A stretch of 64,000 nt of DNA from Streptomyces venezuelae (GCF_008642315.1 NZ_CP029192.1:7254001-7318000); one strand, 5' to 3'; positions 47,325 to 59,052 are shown, counted from the first letter of the stretch. Translations and numbers: made by a program. The notes: generated by a model from the letters alone, not told the origin.

Positions 47325-48263
47325 CTACTCCGCCTGCTCCGCCCGCGGCAGCCGGTGCGCGTGCCGCGTCGCGCGGTCGATGGCCCAGATGTCCGCCATC
47401 GGTCCCAGGTGGCGCAGCTTGTCGGGGTTGACGACGAGGCGGATCATCTCGATCCGCCCGTCGACCACGTCGAGGGACAGCGTGTGGACGACCTGCCCGT
47501 CCCGGTCGCGGAAGACGGCGCCGGGCCGGCTGTTGATCTCGCACGTCTCGTGCGTCACGCCGATCCCCGCCATCCGCGGGAACGCCATCGCCAGCACCTT
47601 GGACACCTGGTCGGGACCGGCGAGCGGCCTGGACAGCTGCGGGGCGTTGCCGCCGCCGTCGCCGATCATCGACACCTCGGCGGAGAGCAGTTCCCGCAGC
47701 CCGGCCAGGTTGCCCTCGCTGAGCGCGGCGAAGAAGCGGGTCGCCAGCTCCTCCCGCTCCTCCCGCGCCGCGGCGAACCGCGGCTGCCCCGCCCGCATGT
47801 GCCGCCGCGCCCGCACGAGCAGTTGCCGGCAGGCCGCCTGGGACCGCTCCACCGCCTCGGCGACCTCCTCGAACTCGAAGCCGAACACGTCCCGCAGCAC
47901 GAACACGGCCCGCTCCAGCGGACTGAGCCGCTCCAGCAGGACGAGCGCGGCCATCGACACCGACTCGGCGAGCTCCGCCGCCCGCGCCGGATCCTGGTAC
48001 GGATCGTTCAGGAGCGGCTCGGGGAACCAGGGACCCACGTACTGCTCCCGCCGCACCCGCGCCGACCGCAGCACGTCGATGGCGATCCGGGTGACCGCGG
48101 CGGACAGGTACGCCTTGGTCGACGCGGGCCGGGTCGTGGAGCCGTCGAAGCGCAGCCAGGTCTCCTGCACGGCGTCCTCGGCCTCGCCCACGCTGCCCAG
48201 GATCCGGTAGGCGATCGAGAACAGCAGCGGCCGCAGCTCCTCGAACTCCTCGACCTTGCTCAT
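47325..48263 (-). CDS. ECF sigma factor, SigJ-type with SnoaL-like C-terminal domain
   Basis: 312 residues. Sigma region 2 (ELRPLLFSIAYRILGSVGEA, EDAVQETWLRFDGS) and region 4 (LVLLERLSPLERAVFVLRDV, FGFEFEEVAEAVERSQAACR) are present, followed by a C-terminal SnoaL-like domain (about 190-300), the SigJ (ECF41) arrangement in which this domain modulates activity. No anti-sigma gene is present. It lies 34 bases behind an AhpD-like gene, the common ECF41 partner. Confidence 0.9.
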   Translation of the reverse strand: MSKVEEFEELRPLLFSIAYRILGSVGEAEDAVQETWLRFDGSTTRPASTKAYLSAAVTRIAIDVLRSARVRREQYVGPWFPEPLLNDPYQDPARAAELAESVSMAALVLLERLSPLERAVFVLRDVFGFEFEEVAEAVERSQAACRQLLVRARRHMRAGQPRFAAAREEREELATRFFAALSEGNLAGLRELLSAEVSMIGDGGGNAPQLSRPLAGPDQVSKVLAMAFPRMAGIGVTHETCEINSRPGAVFRDRDGQVVHTLSLDVVDGRIEMIRLVVNPDKLRHLGPMADIWAIDRATRHAHRLPRAEQAE

Positions 48264-48297
48264 ACGGCTCCCCCTGTCGACGCCCGCACCCGGACGC

Positions 48298-48771
48298 TCA
48301 GTGCAGCTGGCCGGGCACGTAATCGCCGGCCGGCTGCTGCGTGATGATGTTCAGCCGGTTCACCATATTCATGAACCCGATGTGCACCACCAGCGCGGTG
48401 AGTTCGTCCTCGTCGTAGTGCCGGGCGGCGCGGGCCCACACCTCGTCGCCGACCCCGCCGGCCGCGTCCGCGACCCTGGTGCCCTCCTCCGCCAGCTCCA
48501 GGGCGGCACGTTCGGCCTCGGTGAAGACGGTGGCTTCGCGCCACGCCGCCACCAGGTTCAGCCGCACCGGGGTCTCGCCCGCCAGCGCGGCCTCCTTGGT
48601 GTGCATGTCGATGCAGCCCGCGCAGCCGTTGATCTGACTGACCCGGAGCGCCACCAGCTCCTGCGTCGCCGGGGGCAGCGTCGTGTCCTGCAGCGCCTTG
48701 ACCCCCGACAGGAAGTACTTCATGGCCTTCCCTGCGCCCGGCCGGCTCATGTAGTTCAGTCGCGCGTCCAT
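48298..48771 (-). CDS. AhpD-like carboxymuconolactone decarboxylase-family protein
   Basis: 157 residues. The redox motif QINGCAGCIDMHTKEA (CxxC with downstream His) is that of AhpD alkylhydroperoxidases. Starts at ATG 48771 with GGGAG six bases upstream; a longer frame to 48984 lacks support. ECF41 sigma factors usually govern such a neighbour, so SigJ probably activates it. The gene is divergent from the second aldo/keto reductase. Confidence 0.87.
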   Translation of the reverse strand: MDARLNYMSRPGAGKAMKYFLSGVKALQDTTLPPATQELVALRVSQINGCAGCIDMHTKEAALAGETPVRLNLVAAWREATVFTEAERAALELAEEGTRVADAAGGVGDEVWARAARHYDEDELTALVVHIGFMNMVNRLNIITQQPAGDYVPGQLH

Positions 48772-48926
48772 GCTGTGCTCCCTACGGTGACGGTCCCCGG
48801 AGTCGGCCCCTGCCGGCCCCGGCCTGTACACCCTTCGGGACGAGACAGCCGACTCCCCTGTGACACACCGAAATGTGACCTGCGTCTCGACCGGGCGCCG
48901 TGACGTCACGGATCTGCGTGGAGCTG

Positions 48927-48957
48927 TTGCCCTGGAGCGCACTCCACGTCGTAACGT
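48927..48957 (+). promoter_or_regulatory. MerR-type promoter of the second aldo/keto reductase
   Basis: TTGCCC (48927-48932) and TAACGT (48952-48957) are separated by 19 bases; CTGGAG-N4-CTCCA (48932-48946) lies in the spacer. Same layout and dyad as at 32810-32840. Confidence 0.65.
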
Positions 48958-48994
48958 CTCGCCCTCCAAGAGGGTGAAACGCAAGGAGAGTTGT

Positions 48995-50044
48995 ATGCGC
49001 TATCGCGTTCTGGGCGGGACCGGCATCCAGGTCAGTCCGTACTGCCTCGGCACCATGATGTTCGGGCACGTCGGCAACGGTGATCACGACGACTGCGGCC
49101 GGATCGTCCACGCAGCCCTGGACGCGGGGATCAACTTCGTCGACACCGCCGACATGTACTCGGCGGGGGAGTCGGAGACGATCGTCGGCAAGGCGCTGCA
49201 AGGGCGCCGCGACGACGTGGTGCTCGCGACCAAGGTGCACTTCCCGATGGGGGAGGGGCCCAACCGCGGCGGCAATTCGCGGCGTTGGATCGTCCGGGCG
49301 GTCGAGGACAGCCTGCGGCGGCTGGGCACGGAGTGGATCGACCTCTATCAGGTGCACCGGCCCGACCACACGACCGACGTCGAGGAGACGCTCTCCGTCC
49401 TCACGGATCTCGTGCGACAGGGCAAGATCAGGGCGTTCGGCTGCTCCACGTTCCCGGCCGACGACATCGTCGAGGCGCATCACGTGGCCGAGCGGCGGGG
49501 GCTTCAGCGGTTCCGTGCCGAGCAGCCGCCCTACTCGCTCCTCGCCCGGGGCATCGAGAAGCGCGTGCTGCCGGTGGCCCAGCGGCTCGGCATGGGGGTG
49601 CTGACGTGGAGCCCGCTCGGTTCGGGGTTCCTGACCGGGCGCTACCGGAAGGGCCGGGTCCTCGATCTGAGCAGCGGCCGTCCGACCCTGCACCCGGGGC
49701 GCTTCGACCCGGCGGCACCGCGTACCGCCGCGAAGCTGGAAGTCGTGGAGCGGCTCGTCGCCGTGGCGGACGAACTCGGCTGTACGTTGCCGGAGTTGGC
49801 GACGGCCTTCCCGCTCGCGCACCCCGCCGTCACGTCGGTGATCATCGGGCCCCGCACGATGGAGCAGCTGCGCGACACCCTCAAGGGGGCTTCCGTGTCC
49901 CTGGACGACGCGGTCCTCGACCGGCTCGACGAGATCGTGGCCCCCGGCACCGACATCTACCCGCCGGACGGCGTGTGGACCCCGCCCGCGCTCACGGACC
50001 CGGCCCTGCGTCGACGTCCCGTGGTGTCGAGGTCCGCGGTGTGA
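48995..50044 (+). CDS. aldo/keto reductase (second copy)
   Basis: 349 residues. The catalytic tetrad is seen in FVDTADMYSAGESE (Asp, Tyr), VVLATKVHFPMG (Lys) and YQVHRPDHTTD (His). VTSVIIGPRTMEQL binds NADP. ATG 48995 follows AAGGAG with six bases between. It is only distantly similar to the copy at 31775, but their promoters share spacing and operator sequence. Divergent to the AhpD-SigJ pair, so the locus looks like a response to reactive carbonyls or peroxides. Confidence 0.9.
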   Translation: MRYRVLGGTGIQVSPYCLGTMMFGHVGNGDHDDCGRIVHAALDAGINFVDTADMYSAGESETIVGKALQGRRDDVVLATKVHFPMGEGPNRGGNSRRWIVRAVEDSLRRLGTEWIDLYQVHRPDHTTDVEETLSVLTDLVRQGKIRAFGCSTFPADDIVEAHHVAERRGLQRFRAEQPPYSLLARGIEKRVLPVAQRLGMGVLTWSPLGSGFLTGRYRKGRVLDLSSGRPTLHPGRFDPAAPRTAAKLEVVERLVAVADELGCTLPELATAFPLAHPAVTSVIIGPRTMEQLRDTLKGASVSLDDAVLDRLDEIVAPGTDIYPPDGVWTPPALTDPALRRRPVVSRSAV

Positions 50045-50069
50045 GCCGGACGGCCGGTCGCCGGCCCGG

Positions 50070-50639
50070 TCAGGCCGCGGGGCAGAGCGCCGCGGCCTCG
50101 GCCGGGGCCGCGGCACGGGCCACGGTCACGGCCACGGGACGGGCCGCACCGCGGGGCGCCGTCCGCGGGCGGCGGCCGCGGGCGAAGACGACGACGCGCA
50201 GCACCACGAACCGCCCGACCCCGGCGAGCGCGGACGCGGACAGGTAGACGACCTGTTCGAGCACCGCGCCGGGCGCGGCCACCAACTGTTGCAGGACCAG
50301 CATCGCCCCGCAGGTCACCACGTACGCCGCCGCCGCGGACCCCGCCGACTGCACGTGCTGGCGCCAGGTGGCCCGGCCGCCCGCGCCGAAGGTGAAGCGG
50401 GCGTGCAGCTCGGTGGCGAGCACCGTGGAGACCACGGTGACCAGCGCGTTGGCCACGGCCCACGGCAGCGAGAGGGCGAGGCCCGCCACGGCGAAGCTGG
50501 AGGCGAGTCCCACGCCACCGCCGCAGAGCACGAAACGGGCGAACGCGTTCAAGGCGCCAGAGCCTTGGCTGTTGCCGCTGTTGCCGCTGTTGCGGGCGCG
50601 ACTCCCGCGCTGTTTCCGTCTGTGCTCCGTCGTTGCCAT
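50070..50639 (-). CDS. GtrA-family membrane protein
   Basis: 189 residues with four helices. FARFVLCGGGVGLASSFAVA and FVVLRVVVFARGRRPRT fit GtrA, a small flippase-like protein for polyprenol-linked sugars in cell-wall or O-antigen modification. The N-terminus is a basic tail with an NSGNSGNS microsatellite. No glycosyltransferase is adjacent. The upstream region holds the iterated repeats at 50679-50732. Confidence 0.78.
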   Translation of the reverse strand: MATTEHRRKQRGSRARNSGNSGNSQGSGALNAFARFVLCGGGVGLASSFAVAGLALSLPWAVANALVTVVSTVLATELHARFTFGAGGRATWRQHVQSAGSAAAAYVVTCGAMLVLQQLVAAPGAVLEQVVYLSASALAGVGRFVVLRVVVFARGRRPRTAPRGAARPVAVTVARAAAPAEAAALCPAA

Positions 50640-50678
50640 GTCCCCGTCCCCACCCCGTCGCGACTCACCGTGTCGCCT

Positions 50679-50732
50679 GTGGTGCCATCATGGCACACGT
50701 GTGGCGCCATCGCGAAGAATTAATGGCGCCAC
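50679..50732 (+). repeat. three-copy 22-bp-period operator-like array
   Basis: TGGTGCCA at 50680-50687, then TGGCGCCA at 50702-50709 and 50724-50731, exactly 22 bases apart. The last two arms also form the dyad GTGGCGCCAT-N12-ATGGCGCCAC. Confidence 0.6.
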
Positions 50733-50768
50733 GCGGCGGGTGGCGGGACGTCTGTCATCGGCGACCCG

Positions 50769-50804
50769 GAAAAACAAAAAGGCAAGGAGAGAGCTCTCCT
50801 TGCC
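50769..50804 (-). terminator. minus-strand intrinsic terminator upstream of gtrA
   Basis: A 10-11 bp stem (50781-50791 with 50794-50804) on the minus strand is followed by TTTTTGTTTTT (50780-50770). No minus-strand gene lies to its right, so it ends an unidentified leftward transcript or insulates gtrA. Confidence 0.7.
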
Positions 50805-50827
50805 ACTCTCAAGTTATAGCGTCCTGG

Positions 50828-50847
50828 GGGGCTTGCCACAAGGCCCC
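50828..50847 (+). promoter_or_regulatory. rifamycin-associated element (RAE)
   Basis: GGGGCTTGCCACAAGGCCCC, an inverted repeat 58 bases before the ATG at 50906, matches the RAE described upstream of rifamycin-inactivation genes in actinomycetes (GGGGCTTGC, short centre, CAAGGCCCC). Confidence 0.8.
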
Positions 50848-50905
50848 GGGTGCGGCGCACAATCGTCGGCCGAAGCCACTACCTGCGGAAACGGGGCGCC
50901 GAACG

Positions 50906-53566
50906 ATGGGCACGCAGTATGTAATCGACCTGGCCGACGTCGACGAGCGGCAGACCGCCACCGTGGGCGGGAAGGGCGCGCATCTGGGCGGACTCGCACG
51001 GATCGGCGGCGTCCGCGTGCCGGCCGGTTTCTGCGTGACGACCGACGCGTACCGGCGCGTCGTCGCGCAGGCTCCCTCCCTCGACCACCTGCTCGACCGC
51101 CTGACGGGGCTGGACCCGGACGACCAGGAGGGCGTCCGGACGCTGAGCGCGGAGATCCGCCGGGTCATCGAGGGCATCGAGGTCCCGGACGACCTCGCGG
51201 AGACGGTCACCCGCGCACTCGCCCGTACCGGCGAGGGAGCCGCCTATGCCGTACGGTCCAGCGCGACCGCCGAGGACCGGCCGACGGCCTCGTTCGCCGG
51301 CCAGCAGGACACGTATCTCAACATCGTGGGGGCGGCGGAGATCCTCCGTCACGTCAGGCGCTGCTGGGCCTCGGTCTTCACGGAGCGAGCCGTGGTCTAC
51401 CGACGGCGCAACGGCGTCGACCACCGCACGGTCCACATGGCCGTCGTCGTGCAGCACATGGTCTTCCCGGACGCCGCGGGCATCCTCTTCACGGCCGACC
51501 CCGTCACGGGCGACCGGAGGACCGCCACCGTGGACGCCGGCTTCGGCCTCGGCGAGGCTCTCGTCTCCGGCCTGGTCAACCCGGACGTCTTCGCGGTGCG
51601 GGACGGCGGAGTCGTCGGCAGGACCATCGCCGCGAAGGAGCGCGCCATCCACGCGCTGCCCGACGGCGGTACGGAGGAGGTGACGGTCGACGCGCGACGG
51701 CAGAAGGAGCCCGCGCTGACGGACGAGCAGGTCGTGGAGCTCGTGGGGATCGGGCGGCGGATCGAAGCGCACTTCGGGCGCCCGCAGGACATCGAGTGGT
51801 GTCTCGCCGACGGCGGTTTCCGGATCGTCCAGAGCCGGCCCATCACCACGCTCTTCCCCGTCCCCGAGCGCGACTTCGCCGGCGAGGGCACTCAGGAGGA
51901 CCGCGTCTACGTCTCCGTCGGCCACCAGCAGATGATGACCGACGCCATGAAGCCCCTCGGGTACTCCATGTGGCAGCGGACGGCCATGGCCGACATGTAC
52001 GAGGCCGGCGGACGGCTCTTCGTCGACGTGACCCCGCGCCTGGCCTCGCCCGACGCCCGCGCCGCCCTCCTGGACGTCATCGGGAAGAGCGATCCGCTGA
52101 CGAGGGACGCGCTGGAAACGGTCATCGACCGCGGCGGCCACGACGTCCCGCCCCCGGCCGAGGAACCGCCGACCGAGGAACCGCCGGCCGAGGCACCGGC
52201 GGCCCGCCCCCGAGCCGCCACCGCACCCACCCCACCCCCTCCCATCGAGACCGACCCTGCCATCGTCACCGAGCTGATCGCGCGCAGCGAGGCGTCCGTC
52301 GCCGCGCTGGAGCGCGACATCCGCACGAAGTCCGGCCCGGAACTGTTCGACTACCTCGACGAGGCCTTCGCCGAGCACAAGCGGGTCCTCGGCGACCCGT
52401 TGAGCTTCCAGGCGCTCATGGCGGGCATGGACGCCACCTGGTGGCTCAACGACAAGCTGCGGGAGTGGCTGGGGGAGACGAACGCGGCGGACACGCTCAC
52501 CCTGTCCGCCCCGGACAACATCACGTCCGAGATGGGTCTGGCGCTGCTCGACGTCGCCGACGCGGTCCGCCCGTACCCGGAGGTCGTGGCGTATCTGCGG
52601 GGCGTCGAGGACGAGGATTTCCTGGAGAGCGACGAACTCGCGGCGCTCGAGGGCGGGGCCGAGGCGCGGGACGCCATCGAGGCCTACCTCGACCGGTACG
52701 GCGTGCGCTGCGTCGGCGAGATCGACATCACGAGGCCGCGGTGGCGCGAGCGCCCCACCGCGCTCGTCCCCGTGATCCTCGACAACGTCAGGAACTTCGG
52801 CCCCGGCGCCGCCGCGCTCCGCTTCGAGGAGGGGCGGCGGAAGGCAGCGGAGAAGGAGCGCGACGTGCTGGCGCGGCTGCGGGCCCTGCCGGACGGGGGC
52901 CCGAAGGCCGACGAGACCAAGCGGATGATCGACCGGGTCAGGACCTTCATCGGGTACCGGGAGTACCCGAAGTACGGCATCATCCAGCGCTATTTCGTCT
53001 ACAAGCAGGCCCTGCTGGGCGAGGCCGAACGCCTCGTGCGGGCGGGCGTGCTCGCGGAGAAGGAGGACGTCTTCTACCTGACCTTCCAGGAACTCCACGA
53101 CGTGGTGCGCACGCACCGGCTGGACGCCGGACTCGTCGAACGGCGCAAGGACGACTTCCGGTGGCACGAGGAGCTCACGCCGCCCCGTGTCCTCACCTCG
53201 GACGGCGAGGCCCTCACCGGCGCGTACCGGCGCGACGACGTGCCCGAAGGCGCCCTGACCGGTCTCGCGGTCTCCGCCGGGACCGTCGAGGGCCGGGCCC
53301 GCGTCATCCTCGACATCGCGGACGCCGACCTCGAAGCGGGCGACATCCTCGTCACCACCTTCACCGACCCCAGCTGGTCGCCCCTGTTCGTCGCCGTCGC
53401 GGGCCTGGTGACCGAGGTGGGCGGCCTGATGACGCACGGCGCGGTGATCGCCAGGGAGTACGGCCTGCCCGCCGTCGTGGGCGTGGAGAAGGCGACCCGG
53501 CTGATCCGGGACGGCCAACGGATCCGCGTCCACGGGACGTCGGGGTACGTCGAGGTCCTGTCGTAG
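50906..53566 (+). CDS. rph: rifampin phosphotransferase
   Basis: 886 residues. N-terminal ATP-grasp domain (VGGKGAHLGGLARIGGVRVP, YAVRSSATAEDRPTASFAGQ, GILFTADPVTGDR, DIEWCLADGGFRIVQSRPI), a middle rifampin-binding domain, and a C-terminal swivelling His domain (GGLMTHGAVIAREYGLPAVV) with catalytic His844. The enzyme phosphorylates the C21 hydroxyl of rifamycins at the expense of ATP, giving resistance. A Pro/Glu-rich low-complexity insert lies at about 413-451. An RAE upstream supports this over phosphoenolpyruvate synthase. Convergent with a small lipoprotein gene. Confidence 0.9.
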   Translation: MGTQYVIDLADVDERQTATVGGKGAHLGGLARIGGVRVPAGFCVTTDAYRRVVAQAPSLDHLLDRLTGLDPDDQEGVRTLSAEIRRVIEGIEVPDDLAETVTRALARTGEGAAYAVRSSATAEDRPTASFAGQQDTYLNIVGAAEILRHVRRCWASVFTERAVVYRRRNGVDHRTVHMAVVVQHMVFPDAAGILFTADPVTGDRRTATVDAGFGLGEALVSGLVNPDVFAVRDGGVVGRTIAAKERAIHALPDGGTEEVTVDARRQKEPALTDEQVVELVGIGRRIEAHFGRPQDIEWCLADGGFRIVQSRPITTLFPVPERDFAGEGTQEDRVYVSVGHQQMMTDAMKPLGYSMWQRTAMADMYEAGGRLFVDVTPRLASPDARAALLDVIGKSDPLTRDALETVIDRGGHDVPPPAEEPPTEEPPAEAPAARPRAATAPTPPPPIETDPAIVTELIARSEASVAALERDIRTKSGPELFDYLDEAFAEHKRVLGDPLSFQALMAGMDATWWLNDKLREWLGETNAADTLTLSAPDNITSEMGLALLDVADAVRPYPEVVAYLRGVEDEDFLESDELAALEGGAEARDAIEAYLDRYGVRCVGEIDITRPRWRERPTALVPVILDNVRNFGPGAAALRFEEGRRKAAEKERDVLARLRALPDGGPKADETKRMIDRVRTFIGYREYPKYGIIQRYFVYKQALLGEAERLVRAGVLAEKEDVFYLTFQELHDVVRTHRLDAGLVERRKDDFRWHEELTPPRVLTSDGEALTGAYRRDDVPEGALTGLAVSAGTVEGRARVILDIADADLEAGDILVTTFTDPSWSPLFVAVAGLVTEVGGLMTHGAVIAREYGLPAVVGVEKATRLIRDGQRIRVHGTSGYVEVLS

Positions 53567-53600
53567 CGCGTCCGACCGCCGAGGCCGGGAGGCGGTCCGC

Positions 53601-54077
53601 TCAGGCGGCGGTCACCGTGTGGAACTCGCAGAGGTCGGGGTCGCCGGAGTACGCGTAGATCCGCAGGGATGCCTTGTCGCCCGCGATGTCGTACTGGGTG
53701 AGCAGGCCCTCGGGCCTCTTGCCCGCGAAGTCGAGCGCGAGGTTGCGGTCGTCCTTGTCGTCGTCGCCGAAGCCGGGCTCCAGGTCCCAGGTGCCCTTGC
53801 CCGCCACGCCCCTGGTCGTCTCGCTGATCTTCTCGAAGTCGTCGAGCACCGGCCAGTCCTCGACGGTGAAGGTCCCGTCGGCCGCGAGGCGCAGTCGGCC
53901 GAGGGGATCGCCTCGCCAGCTGCCGACCAGGTCGTCGGCGGTGAGGCCGGCCGGGGTGTCGCCCTCCGGGCCGCACCGTACGTACCGCCCCATGCAGCCG
54001 GTCGTCGTCAGCGTCCCCACCAGGACCAGCGCCGTGGTCCCGGCCCACGCCGTGATCGTTCTTCGTACTCCCCGCAC
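53601..54077 (-). CDS. small putative lipoprotein
   Basis: 158 residues. GTG 54077 with GGGGAG five bases upstream. The N-terminus (RRTITAWAGTTALVLVGTL) leads to a lipobox-like TTGC, so attachment through Cys is probable. The mature part (LVGSWRGDPLGRLRLAADGT, FTVEDWPVLDD) resembles lipocalin-like DUF proteins and has Cys in VRCGPE and DLCEFH. No known function. Confidence 0.65.
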   Translation of the reverse strand: MRGVRRTITAWAGTTALVLVGTLTTTGCMGRYVRCGPEGDTPAGLTADDLVGSWRGDPLGRLRLAADGTFTVEDWPVLDDFEKISETTRGVAGKGTWDLEPGFGDDDKDDRNLALDFAGKRPEGLLTQYDIAGDKASLRIYAYSGDPDLCEFHTVTAA

Positions 54078-54162
54078 GGTGACTCCCCGTCCCCAGGGCG
54101 ACCTGCGTCGCTCATCGGGCAGAGTGTCCCAGAGGGCGTGCGGGGCGCTCTCACGGCCTGGA

Positions 54163-56388
<2,226 letters not shown>

Positions 56389-56392
<4 letters not shown>

Positions 56393-57297
56393 GCACTCCC
56401 ACCGCGCGCAAGCACACCGCGCTCCCCAAGGCCCAGACCCTCATCGAGGCGCTGCCCTGGCTGACCCGGCACCGCGGCAAGACCGTCGTCATCAAGTTCG
56501 GCGGCAACGCCATGGTCGACGAGGCGCTCAAGGCCGCCTTCGCCCAGGACGTCGTCTTCCTGCACCACGCGGGCCTCAAGCCCGTCGTCGTGCACGGCGG
56601 CGGACCGCAGATCAGCAAGGCGCTCGACCGGCACGGCATCGTCAGCGAGTTCAAGGCGGGCCTGCGCGTCACCACCGAGGACGCCATGGACGTCGTGCGC
56701 ATGGTGCTCGCAGGACAGGTGCAGCGCGAGCTCGTCGGCCTGCTCAACCAGCACGGCCCGCTCGCGGTCGGCCTCACCGGCGAGGACGCCCACACCATCA
56801 CCGCCACCAAGCACCAGCCCCGCATCGAGGGCGAACTGGTCGACATCGGCCGGGTCGGCGAGATCACCGAGATCGACACCGGCGCCATCGAGGCGCTGCT
56901 CGCCGACGGCCGCATCCCGGTCGTCTCCTCGATCGCCCGCTCCCAGGACGACGGACATGTCTACAACGTCAATGCTGATACGGCGGCTTCGGCACTCGCT
57001 GCGGCGCTTGGTGCCGAGACCCTGATGGTCCTCACCGACGTCGAGGGCCTCTACGAGGACTGGCCGAACTCCGACGAGGTCATCAGCCGCCTCACCGCGA
57101 AGGAGCTGGAGACGCTGCTGCCCGAGCTGGCCAGCGGCATGGTCCCGAAGATGGAGGGCTGCCTGCACGCCGTGCGCAACGGCGTCGAGACGGCCCGTGT
57201 GATCGACGGGCGCGTCCAGCACTCGATCCTGCTGGAGATCTTCACCGACGAAGGCATTGGCACCATGGTCGTACCCGACCAGGAGGGGGAGTCATGA
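56389..57297 (+). CDS. argB: acetylglutamate kinase
   Basis: 302 residues. Amino-acid kinase fold with [25 protein letters not shown] and [17 protein letters not shown]. Second step of the pathway and the normal site of arginine feedback inhibition. Overlaps argJ and argD by four bases each. Confidence 0.97.
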
Positions 57298-58499
57298 GCA
57301 ACCAGGAGCTGACCGCGCGGTGGCGGGACGCACTCATGGACAACTACGGCACGCCGCGGCTGCCGTTGGTGCGCGGCGCGGGCACCAAGCTGTGGGACGC
57401 CGACGGCAACGAGTACCTCGACTTCGTCGGCGGCATCGCGGTCAACGCGCTCGGCCACGCCCACCCGGCGATCGTGGAGGCGGTGAGTGCCCAGATCGGC
57501 GCCCTCGGCCACGTCTCCAACCTCTTCGTCGCCGAGCCGCCCGTCGCGCTCGCCGAGAAGCTGCTGCAGCTCTTCGGCCGCGAGGGCCGGGTGTACTTCT
57601 GCAACTCCGGCGCCGAGGCCAACGAGGGCGCGTTCAAGCTCGGCAGGCTCACCGGCCGCCGGCACATGGTCGCCACTCAGGGCGGCTTCCACGGGCGCAC
57701 GATGGGCGCGCTCGCGCTCACCGGACAGCCCGGCAAGCAGGAGCCGTTCGTACCGCTGCCCGGCGACGTCACCCACGTCCCCTACGGAGACGTGGACGCC
57801 CTCCGCGCGGCCGTGACCACCGACACCGCGCTCGTCATCATCGAGCCGATCCAGGGCGAGAACGGCGTCGTCGTGCCGCCCGCGGGCTACCTCAAGGCGG
57901 CCAGGGAGATCACCGAGGCCACCGGGACGCTCCTCGTCCTCGACGAGGTGCAGACCGGAATCGGCCGCACCGGCCACTGGTTCGACCACCTGGCGCACGA
58001 CGGCGTACAGCCCGACATCGTCACGCTCGCGAAGGGTCTCGGCGGCGGGCTCCCGCTCGGCGCGACCGTCGCGTTCGGCGCCGCCGCCGAGCTCTTCACG
58101 CCCGGTCACCACGGCACGACGTTCGGCGGGAACCCCGTCGCCTGCGCCGCGGGCCGCGCCGTGATCGACACGATCGAGGCGGAGGGGCTGCTCGACAACA
58201 CCAAGCGCGCGGGCGAGAGGCTGCGCGACGGAATCGAGTCACAGGGACACCCGCTCGTACGGCATGTAAGGGGCTCGGGCCTCCTGCTGGGTATCGTGCT
58301 CACCGAGCCGCTCGCGCCGAGGGTGCAGCAGGTGGCTCAGGACGCCGGCTTCCTCGTGAACGCGCCCGCCCCCGATGTCGTACGGCTGATGCCGCCGCTG
58401 AACGTGCGCGACGAAGAGGTGGACGCGTTCCTCGGGGCGCTGCCCGGCATCCTGGGCAAGGCTCTTGAAGCCGACGGGGACGAACGATCCGGAGAATGA
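57294..58499 (+). CDS. argD: acetylornithine aminotransferase
   Basis: 401 residues. Class III PLP aminotransferase: [27 protein letters not shown] and the PLP lysine in [13 protein letters not shown]. Uses glutamate as amino donor. ATG overlaps the argB stop. Confidence 0.97.
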   Translation: MSNQELTARWRDALMDNYGTPRLPLVRGAGTKLWDADGNEYLDFVGGIAVNALGHAHPAIVEAVSAQIGALGHVSNLFVAEPPVALAEKLLQLFGREGRVYFCNSGAEANEGAFKLGRLTGRRHMVATQGGFHGRTMGALALTGQPGKQEPFVPLPGDVTHVPYGDVDALRAAVTTDTALVIIEPIQGENGVVVPPAGYLKAAREITEATGTLLVLDEVQTGIGRTGHWFDHLAHDGVQPDIVTLAKGLGGGLPLGATVAFGAAAELFTPGHHGTTFGGNPVACAAGRAVIDTIEAEGLLDNTKRAGERLRDGIESQGHPLVRHVRGSGLLLGIVLTEPLAPRVQQVAQDAGFLVNAPAPDVVRLMPPLNVRDEEVDAFLGALPGILGKALEADGDERSGE

Positions 58500-58506
58500 G
58501 ACGACG

Positions 58507-59052
58507 ATGAGCCAGGCGCAAGGCAACGAGCACGCCGACCACGCGGGTCCCGCCGTACCGCAGACCCGCACCGCACGTCACCGCCGGATCGTGGACATCC
58601 TCAACCGGCAGCCGGTGCGCTCCCAGAGCCAGCTGGCGAAGCTGCTCGCCGACGACGGCCTGACGGTCACCCAGGCGACGCTCTCCCGCGACCTGGACGA
58701 GCTGAACGCGGTGAAGATCCGCAACGCCGAGGGCGACCTCATCTACGCGGTCCCGAGCGAGGGCGGCTTCCGCACCCCGCGCGCGCCGCTGGGCGAGTCG
58801 GCCAAGGAGGAACGGATGCGCCGCCTCTCCGCGGAGCTCCTGATCTCCGCGGAGGCCTCGGCCAACCTCGTCGTCCTGCGCACGCCACCGGGCGCGGCCC
58901 AGTTCCTGGCCTCCGCGATCGACCAGGCCGAACTCCACGACATCCTGGGCACGATCGCGGGCGACGACACGCTGATGCTGATCAGCAGAGAGCCGACGGG
59001 CGGCCAGGCCCTGGCGGACCACCTCCTCCGCCTGGCCTCCAACGAGCACTAG
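58507..59052 (+). CDS. argR: arginine repressor
   Basis: 181 residues. Winged helix N-domain ([40 protein letters not shown]) and the C-terminal arginine-binding, hexamer-forming domain ([13 protein letters not shown]). With arginine it binds ARG boxes; candidates are at argC and argG in this window. GGAG lies 12 bases before ATG 58507, rather far. Last gene of the cluster. Confidence 0.95.
   Translation: MSQAQGNEHADHAGPAVPQTRTARHRRIVDILNRQPVRSQSQLAKLLADDGLTVTQATLSRDLDELNAVKIRNAEGDLIYAVPSEGGFRTPRAPLGESAKEERMRRLSAELLISAEASANLVVLRTPPGAAQFLASAIDQAELHDILGTIAGDDTLMLISREPTGGQALADHLLRLASNEH

Noticed and set aside
50781..50804. Hairpin as a plus-strand terminator of something upstream of rph
   Set aside because: On the plus strand the run is A before the stem, not T after it; it works only leftward.
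50368..53658. Open frame of 1096 codons on the plus strand over rph
   Set aside because: Rph motifs are all in the other plus-strand frame; this one is repetitive Arg/Gly/Pro sequence.
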